A stretch of DNA of 64,000 nucleotides from Actinoalloteichus hymeniacidonis. GTDB lineage: Bacteria; Actinomycetota; Actinomycetes; Mycobacteriales; Pseudonocardiaceae. Location of the stretch: positions 2,108,001 through 2,172,000 of the forward strand of contig NZ_JACHIS010000001.1 in assembly GCF_014203365.1 (NCBI RefSeq). The letters are read 5' to 3'. Position 1 is the stretch's first letter. Each line of letters opens with the position of its first letter. The notes beneath the pieces were generated by a model. That model saw only the letters and a list, made by a program, of their open reading frames with translations. It had not been told where the DNA came from and did no database searches. The position numbers and the translations under genes are program-made. Positions 37,164-45,861 of this stretch are shown piece after piece.

Positions 37164-38159
37164 TCAGCCGTCGGCCTGCGACGACGATGGATGCACGGCA
37201 CCGCCGCCGGGAGTGGTTCGAGGCGATGGAGCTGCGGTGAACAACCGAGCGCGCCGCCGCAGCCGGTCGAGGTCGTGGGCCAGCCGGATCGGATCACCGT
37301 CGCGATGGTCGGTCTCCGAGACGAGCGCCCGTACGGGGACCCGTTGCGCGCGCAGTGCGTCGAGGGTGTCGTCCAGTCGATCCGTCACCGATCCCGGCTC
37401 GGGACCCGCGCGAACGTCGGGTGGGACTTCTTTCAATGCGACCTGATCGGCCAGCAGCCCAGCGGTCTCACCAACGAAATCGACCGGGCACGTGCCCGAG
37501 GCGGTCACGTTCGCCGGATTGAGCATCAGGCGGAAGGCAGCTGAGCCGACCGCCTTGGCGAGCAGGGTCGACCACCGCGCGTCGAGCCGGTTCATGCTGC
37601 CCAACAGCAGATTTCGGGCCTCGGCGGCCCGCGCCGCTTCACGCAGCACGGCGGCGGTACGGGCGAAATGCTCGGGACCGCCGATGGCGCTGCGCCGGAA
37701 TCCGGGGACGATCACCAGCGGCGCACCGAGGAAGTGCGCCGCGTCGAGCAATCGGTCCAGGACCCGCTGCACCCGGGCTGCATCGCGACTGCCCGCCCGC
37801 GCGGTGAGCCCGATGTCGTTGAGCCGGTTCGCGCACACGGCCAGCAACCGGACGCCGGTGGACTCGGCGATCTCGCGCACCGCGTCCAGCCGTCCGGGAG
37901 CGTCCAGCCGAGGCCCGGTTCCGGGGCCGCCGAGATCCAGTTGGATGCCGTCGACTCCGAGGCGGGCCGAGCGACGTACCGCGGCCGGACCGGATTCTCG
38001 GATCCGCCAATCCACCATCCCGACCAGGCAGTCCGCCGAGGGAGCCCGGGATCCGAAGGCGCCCTCGGCGGCCGAGGTCGGGTGGACGACGCCTGCCACG
38101 ACCCCGCCTGCGGCGGCGATGCGGTTGCCGACCGGCGGGGCTGGACGCTGCGCAGTCAT
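37164..38159 (-). CDS. Sugar phosphate isomerase/epimerase-like TIM barrel (AP endonuclease 2 family)
   Basis: The 331-residue protein fits the xylose-isomerase-like TIM barrel family. Support comes from VDGIQLDLGGPGTG (barrel strand 2), VRLLAVCANRLND, GAPLVIVPGFRRS, LLLGSMNRLDARW where Glu-type metal ligands often lie, and MLNPANVTASG. The usual acidic metal ligands are not all clear (for example Ser-Met-Asn in place of the common L-E-N/P), so activity is uncertain. An unusual basic C-terminal tail follows the barrel. The ATG at 38159 was chosen because it follows GAGGAGAACC; the frame is open upstream without homology. The substrate is unknown. Confidence 0.72.
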   Translation of the reverse strand: MTAQRPAPPVGNRIAAAGGVVAGVVHPTSAAEGAFGSRAPSADCLVGMVDWRIRESGPAAVRRSARLGVDGIQLDLGGPGTGPRLDAPGRLDAVREIAESTGVRLLAVCANRLNDIGLTARAGSRDAARVQRVLDRLLDAAHFLGAPLVIVPGFRRSAIGGPEHFARTAAVLREAARAAEARNLLLGSMNRLDARWSTLLAKAVGSAAFRLMLNPANVTASGTCPVDFVGETAGLLADQVALKEVPPDVRAGPEPGSVTDRLDDTLDALRAQRVPVRALVSETDHRDGDPIRLAHDLDRLRRRARLFTAAPSPRTTPGGGAVHPSSSQADG

Positions 38160-38663
38160 GGTTCTCCTCGGTCGTGTGCAGGGCTCCCGCGGATCTCGAT
38201 GGCACGACGTCCGCCGTGGACGGTGACTCTGTCGGCCGAACGCGATGCCGAGCGGCTCGGCTCGACAGCTCCGCGATGCTCGTCGGATCGCACGATCGCA
38301 TCGCGCGATGACATCCGCCATCGGTGAGCCGAGGGCAGGCAGCAGCGTGCTCGACGAGCCGAGCTGCGCTTGACTCACCCGAGGGGTGCCGGTGCGCCTG
38401 TGGTGAACGGGGAGCCGATCCTCGGCTGTCTCGGTGGCCTCGTCGATGCCGTTCGGGACGGCCCGGCCCGGAACCCGGTCGGCTGGAGCGGCCGCGACAC
38501 GGCTCGGCGGGCCCGAGCCATCCCGTCAGACGGCGTCGGCGCGCTCCAGTGCAGCGCCCTAGCCTGCTGGATCCGAGGTCGCGCGGCGCGGCGGTGCGGT
38601 CAGCGGAAGTTCGGCCGAGCGTCGAACATCGTCCCCGCTGGTCCTAAGACCGTGAGTATTGAT
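38160..38663. other. Gene-free region of about 500 bp
   Basis: No convincing gene on either strand. It must include the promoter of the leftward TIM-barrel gene. The stop of the leftward lipoprotein gene lies at its right end. Confidence 0.45.
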
Positions 38664-39485
38664 TCAGCCTGCCGTGATGCTTCCGCTGGAGGTCTTCAGG
38701 GTGATCGTGTTCTCGGCGTCCGAATTCTCGGTCAGGTTGCTCGTCACGCTGCCGCTGTCGGTCTCGGTGTCGAGCTGGTAGGGAACCTCGGGCACCTCGA
38801 CCGTCACCGCACCGCTCTGGGTGGTCACCAGCAATTCATCGGCCGGGGCGAGAACTTCGAGATCGACGCTGCCGCTGCGGGACTCGACGTCGATGCGGGC
38901 GGCAATGAGATCGGTCGCCTGTACCGCGCCGCTCTGGCTTCGCACCGTGAGCTGCTCGCCGTCGATGTCACCGACATCGACGGCGCCGCTCTCGCTGCTC
39001 ACGGTGGTGGTGCCGGTGATTCCCGAGACGTCCACCGCGCCGCTCTGCGAACTGACCTCGAGTTCGACCTCGAGATCGGTGGCGGTGATCGATCCGCTGC
39101 TTCCGGTGATGGCCAGCGTCGTCACATCGGCGGGCACCAGCACCTCGTACCGGGCATCGCACCGGCCGATCAGGAAACCACCGCACTCGGTCGCCAGGAG
39201 CAGGGTGTCGCCGGTGAGTTCCCAGGTCGCCTCGGCGCTGCCCATGAAGGGCTCGCCCGCGAACCAGCGGGTCACCTCGATCTCCTCGACATCGGCGCCT
39301 CGGATCACGAGCTGCGCGCCGCTGCCGTCGGTGGTGATCGAGAGCTCCTCGGGAGCGGCCCCGAAGCTGCGGGTCTCGGGCTCTGCCACCTCGGCGACGT
39401 CCGCGCATCCGGCCAGGGCCACGAGCGCCACGAGCGATCCGCCGATGGCGAGGAGCTGCGGCCGGGACCGGCGAGACAGCGACAC
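38664..39485 (-). CDS. Lipoprotein with DUF4097-like beta-helix repeats
   Basis: The 273-residue protein has a lipoprotein signal peptide ending in VALAGC (Cys27). A beta-repeat domain follows, with a period of about 20 residues marked by SGS/SGA (TGSSGSITAT; SSQSGAVDVS; SSESGAVDVG; RSQSGAVQAT; ESRSGSVDLE; TTQSGAVTVE; ETDSGSVTSN; KTSSGSITAG). This is the DUF4097 (adhesin-like) style. The GTG at 39485 follows CGGAGGAAATC, giving a proper signal peptide; an upstream extension is not conserved. It should be anchored on the outer face of the membrane. Function unknown; the RND pump gene upstream is separated by a terminator. Confidence 0.85.
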   Translation of the reverse strand: MSLSRRSRPQLLAIGGSLVALVALAGCADVAEVAEPETRSFGAAPEELSITTDGSGAQLVIRGADVEEIEVTRWFAGEPFMGSAEATWELTGDTLLLATECGGFLIGRCDARYEVLVPADVTTLAITGSSGSITATDLEVELEVSSQSGAVDVSGITGTTTVSSESGAVDVGDIDGEQLTVRSQSGAVQATDLIAARIDVESRSGSVDLEVLAPADELLVTTQSGAVTVEVPEVPYQLDTETDSGSVTSNLTENSDAENTITLKTSSGSITAG

Positions 39486-39650
39486 GATTTCCTCCGAATA
39501 CCTCGACCGAATCACCTCGGACCGCCCCCGCGAGTCCGCCGAGACCTCCGCTGGGGCGCCGCGCCGGCTGCGCATGGCCGATTCGGCGATTCCCCTCGAA
39601 CGGGTTAAAGCCTAGCGCTCGATGATCAGCGGGACGGGCGAATGCGAAAT

Positions 39651-39692
39651 GACGACGGGCGGGCGGTCCGCGAGGACCACCCGCCCGTCGTC
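39651..39692 (-). terminator. Terminator of the RND pump gene
   Basis: A 19-bp inverted repeat with one mismatch (arms 39651-39669 and 39674-39692) and the 4-nt loop GCGA lies 25 bp after the RND stop codon and before the lipoprotein gene. Confidence 0.88.
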
Positions 39693-39716
39693 GTTCGACC
39701 GGCGCCCAGGTGCGGC

Positions 39717-42700
39717 TCAGCCGGTCGTCGTGCCGGCCTCGGCCGGTTCCTCGTCCTCGGCGGACCTGCGGCTGAGTGCGGCGCGAGCCCGCTCGGTCAG
39801 CGAGTACAGCACCGGCACCAGCACGAGGGTGAGCAGCGTCGACGAGAACAGTCCGCCGATCACCACGATCGCCAACGGCTGCGAGATGAACACGCCGCCA
39901 CCGGTGATGCCCAGCGACATCGGTACCAGCGCACAGATCGTCGCCAACGCCGTCATCAGGATCGGGCGCAGTCGCTGCCGGGAGCCCTCGATGATCGACT
40001 CCCTGATGGACTTACCGGTCCTGCGTACCTGGTTGACCAGGTCGATCAGCACGATGGCGTTGGTGACCACGATGCCGATGAGCATCAACATGCCGATCAG
40101 CGAGGGAACACCGAGCGGCGTACCGGTGATCACCAGCAGGCCCAGGGCACCGGTCGCCGCGAAGGGGATGGAGACCAACAGCAGCAGCGGTTGCAGCAGG
40201 CTGCGGAAGGTTGCCACCATCACCACGTAGACGATCGCGATGGCCAGCAGCAGCGCCACACCCAGATCGGCGAAGGCCTCGTCCTGATCCGCGCTGACGC
40301 CGCCGATGGTGATATCGATGCCGGGCGGGACATCCAGTGCGTCGATCCGACTCTGCAGCTCGGAGTTGACGCTGCCCAGGTCCTCGGCGTCCAAGCCTGC
40401 GCTGACCGTGGCGCTGCGTTGGCCGTCCTGCCTGGTGATCGTGGTGGCCTCGGAGACCTCCTCCACGGTCGCGATGTCGGCGAGGGTGATCGGGCCCTGC
40501 GGCCCCGCACCCAGCGGGAACGTCCGAAGCGCTTCGAGGTCGGCGGGTGCCTCGCCGCTGCGGACCACGATGTCCTGGCGGGTGCCGTCGATGGTCAGGG
40601 TGCCTGCCGGGGTGCCGCGCAGCGCGCCGGACACCAGCTGTCCCACGGTCTGCTCGTCCAGACCGATGGCGGCTGCCGCCTCCCGATCCACCGTGACCGC
40701 CACCGAGGGCTCCTCGACGGAGAGGTTGTTGCTGACATCGGTGGTTCCCGGCGTGTCGTTGAGCAGATCGGTGACCTGGGTAGCGGTGTCCGCCAAGTCC
40801 TCTTGATCGTCGCCGCTGACGATCACCTCGAGACCGCTGGTCCCGCCGAAGCCCATGCCGCCTGCCGAGACGGTGATCTCGCCGGCATCGGTCAGCTCGG
40901 CGAGCCGATCACGCAGTTCGGTCTGCACGGCGCTCTGGTCGGCGTCCTCGTCGGTGGTCACCGAGAACGTCGTCGCTCCCGAACCGCCCATCCCGAACGA
41001 GGCGGCGATCCCGCCCTGAGCCCCGATCGAGGACTGGTAGCTCTCCACGGCGTCGACGTCGGCGAGCACCTCCTCGACCTCGCGGGCGGCCTCATCCGCG
41101 GTCTCCAAGCTGGAGCCGGGCGGCAGTTCCTGGCTGACCGACAGGGTGTTCTGGCCGCTGTCGCCGAGGAAGTTGGTCTGCAACTGGGGGACCAGCGCGA
41201 GGGTGCCGCCGAGCAGGGCGACGGCGATCACGATGGTGATCACCGGGTGCGCCAGCGAACCACGCAGTACCGGGAGATAGGTGCGCTGCAGCGGCCCGCG
41301 CTCCTCCTTCTCGCGGATGGCGGCCTCGTCCGGGGCGCCCTCGCCGTTCTCCTTGCGGTCCTTGAGGAACCAGTACGCCAGGACCGGGACGATGGTCAAC
41401 GAGACGAGCAGCGAGGCGACCAGCGCGACGGCGACGGTGACGGCGAAGGGGCGGAACAGCTCGCCGACCTGGCCGCCGACCAGCGCGATCGGCAGGAACA
41501 CCGCGACGGTGGTGATGGTGGAGGCGGTGATGGCGCCCGCCACCTCGCGCACGGCGGTGATGATCGCCTGGCGTTTGCGCTCGCCGTAGCCCAGATGTCG
41601 CTTGATGTTCTCGATGACGACGATCGAGTCGTCCACCACCCGCCCGACGGCGGCGGTAAGCGCACCGAGGGTCAGGATGTTCAGCGAGTAGTCGGCGGCG
41701 TAGAGGCTGATCAGCGCGATGAGCACCGACAGCGGAATCGACACGGCGGTGACCAGCGTCGACCGAATCGAGAGCAGGAAGAGCAGGATGATCACGATGG
41801 CGAAGACCAGACCGAGTGCGCCTTCGACGGTCAGATCGTGGATCGACTGCTCGATGAACGGCGCCTGATCGAAGACGATCGTGACCTGACCCGCATCGCC
41901 GAGCAGCCGCTCGATCTCGGGCAACAGTTCCCGGACCTCTTCAGAGATCTCCACGGTGTTGCCTACCGGGGTCTTGGTCACGCCGATCCCGATGCTGGGC
42001 ACGCCGTCGGTGCGCGAGTAGCCGGTCGGCTCCTCGGGCTCGCTGGTCACCTCGGCGACATCGGCGAGCCGGACGGATCCACTGTCCGAGGAGATCCGGA
42101 TCTCCCGGAGGTCCTCGACCGAATCGGCCGGGCCACCCACCGACACCGACAGTGTGTTGTCGTTCTCGTCGATCGTTCCGGCGGGCACACTCGCCCCGGC
42201 GGCCTGCAGCGCCTGGAGCACGGCGGGCAGCTGGATGTTCGCGCCTGCGAGCGCGGCCTGGTCGAGATCGATGGTGACGGCGTTCTCGGCGATGCCGGTC
42301 AGGCTGACCTCGCGGACGCCCCCGACCTCCTCGATCATCGGCACCACCTCGTCCCGCAGCAGACGGGCCGTCTCCGCCTCGTCCTCCTCCGAGGCGGCGG
42401 AGAGCTGCAGTACCGGCAGATCGTCGACGCTGCCGGTCATGACCGTCGGCGAGACCTCCTCCGGCAGGGCCGCCGAGACCCGGTTCACCGCCTGCTGGAG
42501 GTCCTGCTCGGCGGTGCTCAGATTCGTGCCGAACTCGAGTTCGACCGTGATCACCGACATCCCGCCGCTGCTGGTGGCGGAGGTGCCTTCCACCCCGCGC
42601 ACCCCGGTGGCCGCCGTCTCCAACGGCTCGGTGACCTGGTCCTCCACCACCTGCGCTGCGGCGCCGGGATAGGGGGCGACCACGGCGGCCACCGGGATCT

Positions 42701-42824
42701 CCATCGAGGGAATGAGCTCTTGTCTGAGTGAGGTGGTAGCGAAGGCACCGAAGCCCAGGATGAGCACCGAGACGAGTGCTACCAGTGCACGGTTAGCCAG
42801 GCTGAGTCGAGCAAGCCAGGTCAC
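39717..42824 (-). CDS. RND efflux pump of the AcrB/HAE1 type
   Basis: The 1035-residue inner-membrane pump has the full AcrB layout: TM1 (LANRALVALVSVLILGFGAF), two large periplasmic-type loops (about 35-330 and 545-850), and two bundles of helices. The proton-relay Asp pair is in GRVVDDSIVVIENI of TM4, and the GxxxxNAIVLIDLVN segment marks TM10. It resembles the stand-alone Gram-positive pumps of the SwrC (YerP) kind and would expel lipophilic compounds or surfactants. No membrane-fusion or outer-membrane partner is present, as expected in a Gram-positive. The GTG at 42824 follows AGAGGATCCACCC. It diverges from a MarR-type regulator gene that probably controls it. Confidence 0.95.
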   Translation of the reverse strand: MTWLARLSLANRALVALVSVLILGFGAFATTSLRQELIPSMEIPVAAVVAPYPGAAAQVVEDQVTEPLETAATGVRGVEGTSATSSGGMSVITVELEFGTNLSTAEQDLQQAVNRVSAALPEEVSPTVMTGSVDDLPVLQLSAASEEDEAETARLLRDEVVPMIEEVGGVREVSLTGIAENAVTIDLDQAALAGANIQLPAVLQALQAAGASVPAGTIDENDNTLSVSVGGPADSVEDLREIRISSDSGSVRLADVAEVTSEPEEPTGYSRTDGVPSIGIGVTKTPVGNTVEISEEVRELLPEIERLLGDAGQVTIVFDQAPFIEQSIHDLTVEGALGLVFAIVIILLFLLSIRSTLVTAVSIPLSVLIALISLYAADYSLNILTLGALTAAVGRVVDDSIVVIENIKRHLGYGERKRQAIITAVREVAGAITASTITTVAVFLPIALVGGQVGELFRPFAVTVAVALVASLLVSLTIVPVLAYWFLKDRKENGEGAPDEAAIREKEERGPLQRTYLPVLRGSLAHPVITIVIAVALLGGTLALVPQLQTNFLGDSGQNTLSVSQELPPGSSLETADEAAREVEEVLADVDAVESYQSSIGAQGGIAASFGMGGSGATTFSVTTDEDADQSAVQTELRDRLAELTDAGEITVSAGGMGFGGTSGLEVIVSGDDQEDLADTATQVTDLLNDTPGTTDVSNNLSVEEPSVAVTVDREAAAAIGLDEQTVGQLVSGALRGTPAGTLTIDGTRQDIVVRSGEAPADLEALRTFPLGAGPQGPITLADIATVEEVSEATTITRQDGQRSATVSAGLDAEDLGSVNSELQSRIDALDVPPGIDITIGGVSADQDEAFADLGVALLLAIAIVYVVMVATFRSLLQPLLLLVSIPFAATGALGLLVITGTPLGVPSLIGMLMLIGIVVTNAIVLIDLVNQVRRTGKSIRESIIEGSRQRLRPILMTALATICALVPMSLGITGGGVFISQPLAIVVIGGLFSSTLLTLVLVPVLYSLTERARAALSRRSAEDEEPAEAGTTTG

Positions 42825-42946
42825 GGGTGGATCCTCTGGTCGAGTGATGATCAGGAGGTGAATGGGTGAATTGTTAGCTTCACACAGAGTATTGCCGAGA
42901 AGCTGAGAGATCGTTGAGAACGGGGTCGGTAAGGGAGGATCCTCCG

Positions 42947-44233
42947 GTGCGGATCGACGAAGAGCGGCACCGATTGAGCGAGACCATCCAGCGGCACGAA
43001 GAGGCGCTGATGCGCGGCGCGGTGCGCATCAGATCGCATCCGTTGCTGGACAGCGGCCTGACCATGCAGCAGTTTCGGGTGTTGCTCTGCCTCGCCGTCG
43101 ACGGCGGGCTCTCCGGTCATGCCCTCGCCGATCAGCTCGGAGTGAGCCTCGCCACCGTCACCGGTTTGATCGATCGGCTCCTCGACCGGGGCTTGGTCAA
43201 CCGGGTGCCCGACTTGCGAGACCGTCGGATCCGGCTGTCCTCACTCACCCCGGCTGGCATCACCCTGTTGGACGACATTGCGGTTGCTGGCCGTGAGCAT
43301 CGGCGTGCGCTGCTGGCTCAGCTCTCGGTCGATGAGCTGCATGCCTTGGAACGGGGCGCACGCGCCATGCGGGCCGCTGCGGACCGCACGCCCGCGGATT
43401 CCACGCTGACCCGGCCGCTGAATATCGGCAGCCCTGCCGATCTGCTCACCGACGGCGGGTCGGCGGTGCCGCAGCATGGTGCGAGCCCCCACAGGCTGCC
43501 CGCACTGGTCGCAGGCGAGATCCAGCTGTGGTGGGCCGCCCGGGCCACGGCCGACCCCGTGCTCCAGCGGTGGCTCGACCCGCAGGAGTCCGTTCGCTAC
43601 CACCGGTTCACCCAGGACGGCACGCGCGAGCGGTACCTCGTCGGTCGTGCCCTCGTGCGAGTGCTGATCGCCGCACATACCGGCATCGAGCCTGCCGAGG
43701 TTCGATACACCTCCGGCGGCGCCCACCACGAGACCGGTACGGGCGGCGTGGTGCTCGACGGTGAACGGGAGCTGTGCTTCTCCATCGCCTCGGCGGGCGA
43801 CTGGGTGGTGGTCGCACTGGCTGAGGGCATCCCGGTCGGTGTCGACCTGGAACACCGGCAGAGCGGACGGCACATCGGCCCGCTGATCGACTCGGTCCTG
43901 GCCCCGGGGGAGCGGGCCGAGATACTCCGACTCGATCCGGCCGACCGCGAGGACGTCTTCCTCGGCTACTGGACCCGCAAGGCAGCGGTGCTCAAGGCGC
44001 TCGACGCGGGCTGGACGGTGCGGCCGGAGCAGGTGGTGATGAGCGGCCCCGATGCCGCTCCAAGCATCGTCGAATGGCGGGCTGGACCGCTGCATACCGG
44101 AGTGCTGCCGACCCCCGACTCGGTTCAGGTGTTCGTTCCGGTCGCACCGGCAGGTCACCACGTCGGTGTCGTCGCGGTGACCTGCCGGTCGACGGCACTC
44201 CTCGATCACTCGGCCGCCGACCTGCTGAACTGA
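42947..44233 (+). CDS. MarR regulator fused to a 4'-phosphopantetheinyl-transferase-like domain
   Basis: The 428-residue protein joins a MarR winged helix (about 8-145: TMQQFRVLLCLA; LADQLGVSLATVTGLIDRLLDRGLVNR; RDRRIRLSSLTPAG) to an Sfp-type domain (about 185-410). The second part retains RYLVGRALVRVLI, VGVDLE (297-302; Asp300 and Glu302 match the Mg ligands of Sfp) and WTRKAAVLKA (342-351). In active enzymes the last motif is WxxKEA; the catalytic Glu is Ala346 here. The CoA-binding SHS of Sfp is replaced by Ala-Ser-Ala (281-283). Catalysis is therefore doubtful and a ligand-sensing role is plausible. The GTG at 42947 follows GGGAGG; a TTG at 42914 is a poorer choice. It diverges from the RND pump gene. 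Confidence 0.9.
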   Translation: MRIDEERHRLSETIQRHEEALMRGAVRIRSHPLLDSGLTMQQFRVLLCLAVDGGLSGHALADQLGVSLATVTGLIDRLLDRGLVNRVPDLRDRRIRLSSLTPAGITLLDDIAVAGREHRRALLAQLSVDELHALERGARAMRAAADRTPADSTLTRPLNIGSPADLLTDGGSAVPQHGASPHRLPALVAGEIQLWWAARATADPVLQRWLDPQESVRYHRFTQDGTRERYLVGRALVRVLIAAHTGIEPAEVRYTSGGAHHETGTGGVVLDGERELCFSIASAGDWVVVALAEGIPVGVDLEHRQSGRHIGPLIDSVLAPGERAEILRLDPADREDVFLGYWTRKAAVLKALDAGWTVRPEQVVMSGPDAAPSIVEWRAGPLHTGVLPTPDSVQVFVPVAPAGHHVGVVAVTCRSTALLDHSAADLLN

Positions 44234-44252
44234 CGGCGGCCGAGCGAACCGA

Positions 44253-44990
44253 TCAGATCGCCCGAAGCACGAAGACACCCCAGCCGAGATGGTTCCGGCT
44301 CAACAGGTGCGCCCGCCTGGCTACTTCGAGGAGATCGCGGAACTCCGTGGCATCCGGGTCGGTCGGATGCTCCCGCAGCCAATCGCTCATCGTCCGCCAT
44401 TGGGAGGCGACGTAGCGATCGAAGGAATCTGCGTCGGAGAGCACCATCTCGATCAACTCGAAGCCTGCGGACTCGAAGACGGCGTTGGTGCCGATCAGGG
44501 AGGCGTAGTCCGTGCGCGCCATGCCGTTGGCCTCGCACACCTCCTCCGGCGGCTCGGAGATCCAGAACACCTCGCCGATCACCAGGAGGCCGCCGGGACG
44601 GAGCGCGGGTCGCATCAACTCGATGGTGCCCGCCAGGTTTCCGCCGATCCAGGTGGCTCCCACGCAGGACACCACGTCGTACGCCTCGGATTCGGCGACG
44701 TGGTCCGCCGCATCACCGTGGACGAAACGAAGCCGGGACGTGACGCCCAGCTCCGCCGCCCTGGCCACCGCGGCGTCGAGGAAGACCTTGCTCAGGTCGA
44801 CGCCGACACCCTCGATGTCGTAGCGCGCCGACCACTGGGCCAGCATCTCGCCCGCCCCACAGGCCAGATCGAGCTGACGCATGCCGGGGCGCAGCCGACA
44901 GATCTCGCCCAACAGGTCGAGCTTCGCCGGGGTGAGCGGGTTCAGGATCCGGTGTCCGGACTCGGCGATCTCGTGAAAACGTAGGGACAA
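44253..44990 (-). CDS. SAM-dependent methyltransferase
   Basis: The 245-residue class I methyltransferase contains motif I QLDLACGAGEM, the acidic motif-II region VGVDLSKVFLD, VHGDAADH and the post-motif PALRPGGLLVIGEVFW. Its start SLRFHEIAESGHRILNPLTP is typical of a subgroup often annotated simply as methyltransferase; the family target is unknown. The start is TTG at 44990, preceded by GAGGAGTCTTCG; no ATG or GTG gives the conserved N-terminus. It is convergent with the MarR-PPTase gene (19 bp apart) and downstream of a leftward TetR gene. Confidence 0.88.
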   Translation of the reverse strand: MSLRFHEIAESGHRILNPLTPAKLDLLGEICRLRPGMRQLDLACGAGEMLAQWSARYDIEGVGVDLSKVFLDAAVARAAELGVTSRLRFVHGDAADHVAESEAYDVVSCVGATWIGGNLAGTIELMRPALRPGGLLVIGEVFWISEPPEEVCEANGMARTDYASLIGTNAVFESAGFELIEMVLSDADSFDRYVASQWRTMSDWLREHPTDPDATEFRDLLEVARRAHLLSRNHLGWGVFVLRAI

Positions 44991-45233
44991 CGAAGACTCC
45001 TCGAAGAAGATGGTCGATGACGGCGTGGCCAGCTCCTTCGCGGTGGGAATCAACCGGTGGGGGACTCCCACGTCGAAGGGCTGGTCGTGGCCTGGGCCGC
45101 AATCACCGAAATCGCCTGCTTTCCCTCGTCGGAATCGGACGGCCGGGACGATAGCCGCTATCTCCGCGCCAAGCACCTGAATTTTCAGCCCGGACCGTCC
45201 TCCCGGGCCGCCGCCGGACACAGCCTGCGGAGG

Positions 45234-45773
45234 CTACCGATGGCCGCTTCCCGTGCCGGGGACCCGAAGGCCGTCCAACAGCACGACCGTCAGCGGATCG
45301 TCGGGCCGGGCGCCGGGTCGACACACCGCCGTGCTGATCAGTTGCACGATCTCGACAGGCACGATGTCGGTTCGGATCGTCCCCTCCGCCTGGCCGCCCG
45401 TGATGATGCTCAGCAGTTGTTCGTTCAAGGCGTCCCTGGTCTCGATGAACTCGGGGTCATCGAGGTCGCCGACCGTCTTGAGCAGGGCCAAGGGTGATCC
45501 GCTGCAGGTCTGGATGTACCGGATCAACCTCGCCTCGCTGGACGGCTCCTCGGTCGCGGAGAGCTCGGTGTCCGCGAGCAGGATCCGCAGGGTGCTGATG
45601 GTGATCTCGGTGAGCAGGCTGGTGCGGTCGGGGAAACGTCGGTAGATCGTGCCGACTCCCACGCCTGCCTCGGCCGCGATCTCCTCCATCGACACGCAGG
45701 AGCCGTGCTTTGCGAACAGGGCGAGTGCGGCGGCAACGATCTGTTCGCGGTTACGGCGGGCATCGGCACGCAT
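45234..45773 (-). CDS. TetR family regulator
   Basis: The 179-residue protein has a TetR helix-turn-helix (about 8-55: REQIVAAALALFAKHG; MEEIAAEAGVGVGTIYRRFPDRTSLL). A C-terminal ligand domain of the SbtR-like kind follows. The ATG at 45773 follows AGAGGTCTC. It diverges from a luciferase-like oxidoreductase gene, with two related palindromes between them (45782-45808 and 45822-45842). This makes it the likely repressor of that gene and of itself. The inducer is unknown. Confidence 0.93.
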   Translation of the reverse strand: MRADARRNREQIVAAALALFAKHGSCVSMEEIAAEAGVGVGTIYRRFPDRTSLLTEITISTLRILLADTELSATEEPSSEARLIRYIQTCSGSPLALLKTVGDLDDPEFIETRDALNEQLLSIITGGQAEGTIRTDIVPVEIVQLISTAVCRPGARPDDPLTVVLLDGLRVPGTGSGHR

Positions 45774-45781
45774 GAGACCTC

Positions 45782-45808
45782 TTAACCGGAATTCAAGATT
45801 CCTGTTAA
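45782..45808. promoter_or_regulatory. Probable TetR operator O1
   Basis: TTAACCGGAAT-N5-ATTCCTGTTAA is an 11-bp inverted repeat with one mismatch. It lies 9 bp upstream of the TetR start and shares the GGAAT-N5-ATTCC core with the next site. Confidence 0.7.
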
Positions 45809-45821
45809 TCTACCGCGCGGT

Positions 45822-45842
45822 AGCGGAATGGAGCATTCCGCT
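45822..45842. promoter_or_regulatory. Probable TetR operator O2
   Basis: AGCGGAAT-N5-ATTCCGCT is a perfect 8-bp inverted repeat with the same 5-nt spacer as O1, 19 bp before the oxidoreductase start. A separate 14-bp palindrome, CTACCGCGCGGTAG (45810-45823), lies between the two sites. Confidence 0.7.
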
Positions 45843-45861
45843 TACTCGGGTGGAGGACCCC

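Noticed and set aside
39642-42731. A 1029-codon open frame antisense to the RND pump gene
   Set aside because: The opposite strand encodes a complete AcrB-type pump. The antisense translation is His/Gln/Arg/Asp-rich and has no domain.
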